Of a DNA stretch of 33,555 nt, positions 31,222 to 33,555 are shown piece by piece. A program made the translations under genes and the position numbers. Origin of the DNA: Candidatus Peribacteraceae bacterium (GTDB lineage Bacteria; Patescibacteriota; Gracilibacteria; Peribacterales; Peribacteraceae); contig JAQWAC010000008.1 of NCBI GenBank assembly GCA_028707875.1, positions 1 through 33,555 of the forward strand, in the 5' to 3' direction. The notes beneath the pieces were generated by a model that saw only the letters and a list, made by a program, of their open reading frames with translations, did no database searches and had not been told where the DNA came from. Position 1 is the stretch's first letter; each line of letters starts with the position of its first letter.

Positions 31222-31313
31222 GGCGCCATTGTGTCGCGATTCCATGAATCGGCGCAACGAGTCTCGGCTGACAAGGAGTGAAGATTGTGTGATTTCTGCC
31301 CATGAAATGTCGG

Positions 31314-31319
31314 TATAAT
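31314..31319 (+). promoter_or_regulatory. -10 box of recG (leaderless)
   Basis: Perfect TATAAT nine bases before the recG ATG. No convincing -35 at the expected distance. Confidence 0.6.
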
Positions 31320-31328
31320 CCGGCCATC

Positions 31329-33398
31329 ATGAAGCTTTCGTCTCCTCTTCGGGAGGTCCTGCGCACGACAGGCAATCACCTGAAGGCGCTGGAGGATATG
31401 GGGCTCCGGACGGTGGAGGACCTTCTTCTCTACCTTCCCCGCAGCCATGAGGATCTGAGTCAGATCCGGACCGTCGCCGCGGCGCCCCTGAATGAAAAAA
31501 CGACGATCCGCGGAACGGTCGGGAAGGTGGAACTGGTGCGGATTCGCGGCGGCAGGAGACTGGTGAAGACGCTCTTCACCGATCTGGACGGAGGCACCGC
31601 GGAGGTGGTGTGGTTCAACCAGCCGCACGTGACGCGCATGCTGAAGGAAGGGGACGAAGTGGTTCTCACCGGAAAATTGCAGGAGGACGGCTACAAATTG
31701 AAGATGATGAGTCCCCAGTTCGAACGTGCCGGCACCCGTCCGCTGGTTCATGCGGGGCGGCTTGTGCCGATCTACCCGCAGCACGACATCATCAACACCA
31801 AGTGGTTGCGGGAGAAAATGTCCGTGTTGCGGGAGGCAATCAGGGAACTTCCGGAAACACTGCCGGAAGAGATTCTGCGTGAGGAGAAGCTTCTTTCCCG
31901 CGCCGCGGCCGTGGAGGCGCTGCATTTTCCGGACAAGCCCGAAGACGTGGAGGGCGCGCTCCATCGCATGGCCTTCGAGGAGATGTACCGCATCCAGATG
32001 GAGGCATTGGAGCGCCGCCGTGACTGGCAGCGTGACCGGCAAGAGCGACTCCGGATTCCCATGGAGGTCGAACTGATCAAAGCGTTCTTCCAGACGCTCA
32101 AATTCACCCCGACGGGAAGTCAGAAGATTGCCATTTACGAAATTCTCCGGGACATGGAGAAGGATGTTCCGATGTCGAGGTTGCTCGAAGGCGATGTGGG
32201 ATCGGGGAAAACGCTGGTGGCCACGGCCGTCATGGCGAACGTGCTTGTGCACGGCGGCCAGTGCGCGCTCATGGTGCCGACGGAGGTGCTCGCGCGACAA
32301 CATGCGGAAGTAATCGGAAGGACGCTTGTTCAGCTCTTCAATCATCTGGAACAGAAGCGGAAAAAAAACGAGCGGGTGCCGGCGTTGCGATGTCCGGTGG
32401 TCACATTACTGACCGGCTCCCTTCCGGCGGAGGAGGCATCCCGCGTCCGGCGGATGATTGCGGAAGGACGGGCGGACATCATTGTCGGGACGCATGCGCT
32501 CATTCAGGAGTCCGTGGAGTTCCCCGATCTGAAGTTCGTGATTGTGGATGAGCAGCATCGCTTCGGGGTTGATCAGAGAGAGCGATTGCAGGAGAAGGGG
32601 AGTCCGCACTTCCTCGCAATGACGGCGACTCCCATTCCGCGCACGCTCGCGCTCACGGCGTACGGGCACCATGATCTCTCTGTTCTGCTGGAGAAGCCCG
32701 GGAATCGTCGTCCCATCCGGACAAAAGTCGTCTCCCCGCAGGATCGCGGGACGGTGGAGAAATTCGTGGAGCAACAGATTGCGGAAGGGCGACAGGCCTT
32801 CGTCATCTGTCCGCTGATCCGCGAATCGGGGAACGAGGAAATTGCTGAGGTGAAGAATGTGGAGCAGGAGGTGCAGCGCCTGAAAGAAAGTTTCCCGCGT
32901 CGTCGCGTTGCGATGCTCCACGGTCAGATGGTTCCGAAGGAGAAGGAACAAGTCATGCGGGCGTTCAAAGACCGGCAATCCGACATCCTCGTCTCCACTT
33001 CCGTCATTGAGGTCGGCATCGATGTGCCCAACGCTTCTCTCATCCTCATCGAGGGGTCGGAACGTTTCGGGCTTGCACAGCTCCACCAGTTTCGCGGGCG
33101 TGTGGGTCGCGGGGAGCATCAGAGCCACTGCTTCCTCTTCACCACGACCCCCGAGCAGGCGCGATCTCTGCGCCTCAAAGCGATGGAACAGCACGAGAGC
33201 GGCTTCACGCTGGCGGAGATTGATCTGAAGATCCGGGGGCCCGGAGAGCTCTTTGGTACGCGGCAGAGCGGCTTTGCCCTGAGTGCCTTCCAGGAGTTTT
33301 TTCGGCCGGAATTCATTGCACGGGCACGTAAAGCAGCGGAAAAGACTCTTGGGGAAAAATCGTTTGTTTCGGGCTCTGCGGCTGCTAGACTGCCGTAA
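31329..33398 (+). CDS. recG: ATP-dependent DNA helicase RecG
   Basis: Regresses stalled replication forks and processes Holliday junctions. 689 residues, normal length. N-terminal wedge/OB-fold region (TTIRGTVGKVELVRIRGGRR, EVVWFNQPH, VVLTGKLQEDG), helicase domain 1 with Walker A LLEGDVGSGKTLVA, VIVDEQHRFGVDQRERLQ (DEQH box) and MTATPIPRTLALTAYG, and domain 2 with VSTSVIEVGIDVPNASL, GLAQLHQFRGRVGRGEHQSH and a C-terminal KIRGPGELFGTRQSG (the TRG-like segment). The ATG at 31329 follows a TATAAT by nine bases, so an upstream in-frame ATG at 31302 is not used. Followed within 20 bases by a Pro-rich ORF. Confidence 0.97.
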   Translation: MKLSSPLREVLRTTGNHLKALEDMGLRTVEDLLLYLPRSHEDLSQIRTVAAAPLNEKTTIRGTVGKVELVRIRGGRRLVKTLFTDLDGGTAEVVWFNQPHVTRMLKEGDEVVLTGKLQEDGYKLKMMSPQFERAGTRPLVHAGRLVPIYPQHDIINTKWLREKMSVLREAIRELPETLPEEILREEKLLSRAAAVEALHFPDKPEDVEGALHRMAFEEMYRIQMEALERRRDWQRDRQERLRIPMEVELIKAFFQTLKFTPTGSQKIAIYEILRDMEKDVPMSRLLEGDVGSGKTLVATAVMANVLVHGGQCALMVPTEVLARQHAEVIGRTLVQLFNHLEQKRKKNERVPALRCPVVTLLTGSLPAEEASRVRRMIAEGRADIIVGTHALIQESVEFPDLKFVIVDEQHRFGVDQRERLQEKGSPHFLAMTATPIPRTLALTAYGHHDLSVLLEKPGNRRPIRTKVVSPQDRGTVEKFVEQQIAEGRQAFVICPLIRESGNEEIAEVKNVEQEVQRLKESFPRRRVAMLHGQMVPKEKEQVMRAFKDRQSDILVSTSVIEVGIDVPNASLILIEGSERFGLAQLHQFRGRVGRGEHQSHCFLFTTTPEQARSLRLKAMEQHESGFTLAEIDLKIRGPGELFGTRQSGFALSAFQEFFRPEFIARARKAAEKTLGEKSFVSGSAAARLP

Positions 33399-33416
33399 GC
33401 GTTCCGCACTCATTCT

Positions 33417-33555
33417 ATGGCACAACCGACCCCTCCTCCGCCTCCCCGTCCCGGTGATCCCGTACCTGCAGGCGGACTCGATCCGACGCAGGTTTTCGGC
33501 ACACCGCCCCCTCCTCCGCCCGCACAGCAGTCCCAGAAGGGAGCGCAGTCAGGGC
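33417..33555 (+). CDS. Proline-rich N-terminus of an unidentified protein (partial)
   Basis: ATG at 33417, open to the end of the window (46 codons). The visible sequence is MAQPTPPPPPRPGDPVPAGG followed by FGTPPPPPPAQQSQKG, a disordered Pro/Gln-rich region without a domain. Such N-terminal tails occur on secreted, membrane-anchored or secretion-ATPase proteins; identity cannot be set here. A stop is not reached. Confidence 0.7.
   Translation, partial: MAQPTPPPPPRPGDPVPAGGLDPTQVFGTPPPPPPAQQSQKGAQSG

Overview
The window is a compact, gene-dense bacterial chromosome segment with G+C by eye in the mid-to-upper fifties. Small reduced-style membrane proteins, a membrane-anchored Clp ATPase, a Wzy/WaaL-like protein, an SLH/Calx-beta surface protein, a GerMN-type lipid-side protein and almost no Shine-Dalgarno sequences suggest a Patescibacteria/CPR genome, perhaps of the Peregrinibacteria/Peribacteria type. 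That placement is inference; no 16S or ribosomal protein gene lies in the window.

Layout. 1-210: 3' end of prfA, then a small unknown ORF. 576-3467 (minus): purF-purD (steps 1 and 2 of purine synthesis). 3620-4743 (minus): a small leaderless ORF and folD; rlmN diverges on plus. 5991-6240: a structured dispersed repeat. 6322-6918 (minus): tmk. 7035-9914 (plus): a membrane protein plus a membrane-tethered two-domain Clp ATPase. 9935-10969 (minus): class I fructose-bisphosphate aldolase. 11203-12492 (minus): a PurD-like ATP-grasp paralogue, divergent from a putative HExxH metallopeptidase (12615-14600). 14597-17115 (minus): an overlapping ATP-grasp / PLP-decarboxylase pair. 17722-18730: second copy of the structured repeat, REP-like sequence and an AT-rich foreign-looking membrane gene. 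18787-20835 (minus): groES-groL under a CIRCE operator. 21035-22537: SLH/Calx-beta surface protein. 22655: tRNA-Leu(CAG). 22925-24334 (minus): nitronate monooxygenase-like flavoprotein. 24447-27027: Wzy/WaaL-like membrane protein and a lipoprotein. 27586-29372 (minus): cimA, preceded by an isoleucine-rich leader peptide and attenuator. 29650: tRNA-Pro(CGG). 29834-33398: Gmad2/GerMN protein, an exported coiled-coil protein (minus) and recG; a Pro-rich ORF runs off the end.

The strongest regulatory discovery is the cimA attenuator: promoter, an 18-residue peptide with six Ile codons, mutually exclusive antiterminator and terminator, then the gene for the first step of threonine-independent isoleucine synthesis. 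Two families of intergenic structured repeats (about 250-270 bp and 82-83 bp) each occur twice with diverged sequence but retained hairpins. Heptanucleotide tandem arrays lie directly before the start codons of purF, purD and groL. About a dozen genes have a -10 box only 6-11 nt before the start codon (leaderless transcripts), while those with real leaders have a C/T-rich tract before the start instead of a purine-rich ribosome binding site. Together these suggest translation initiation in this organism is largely Shine-Dalgarno independent.
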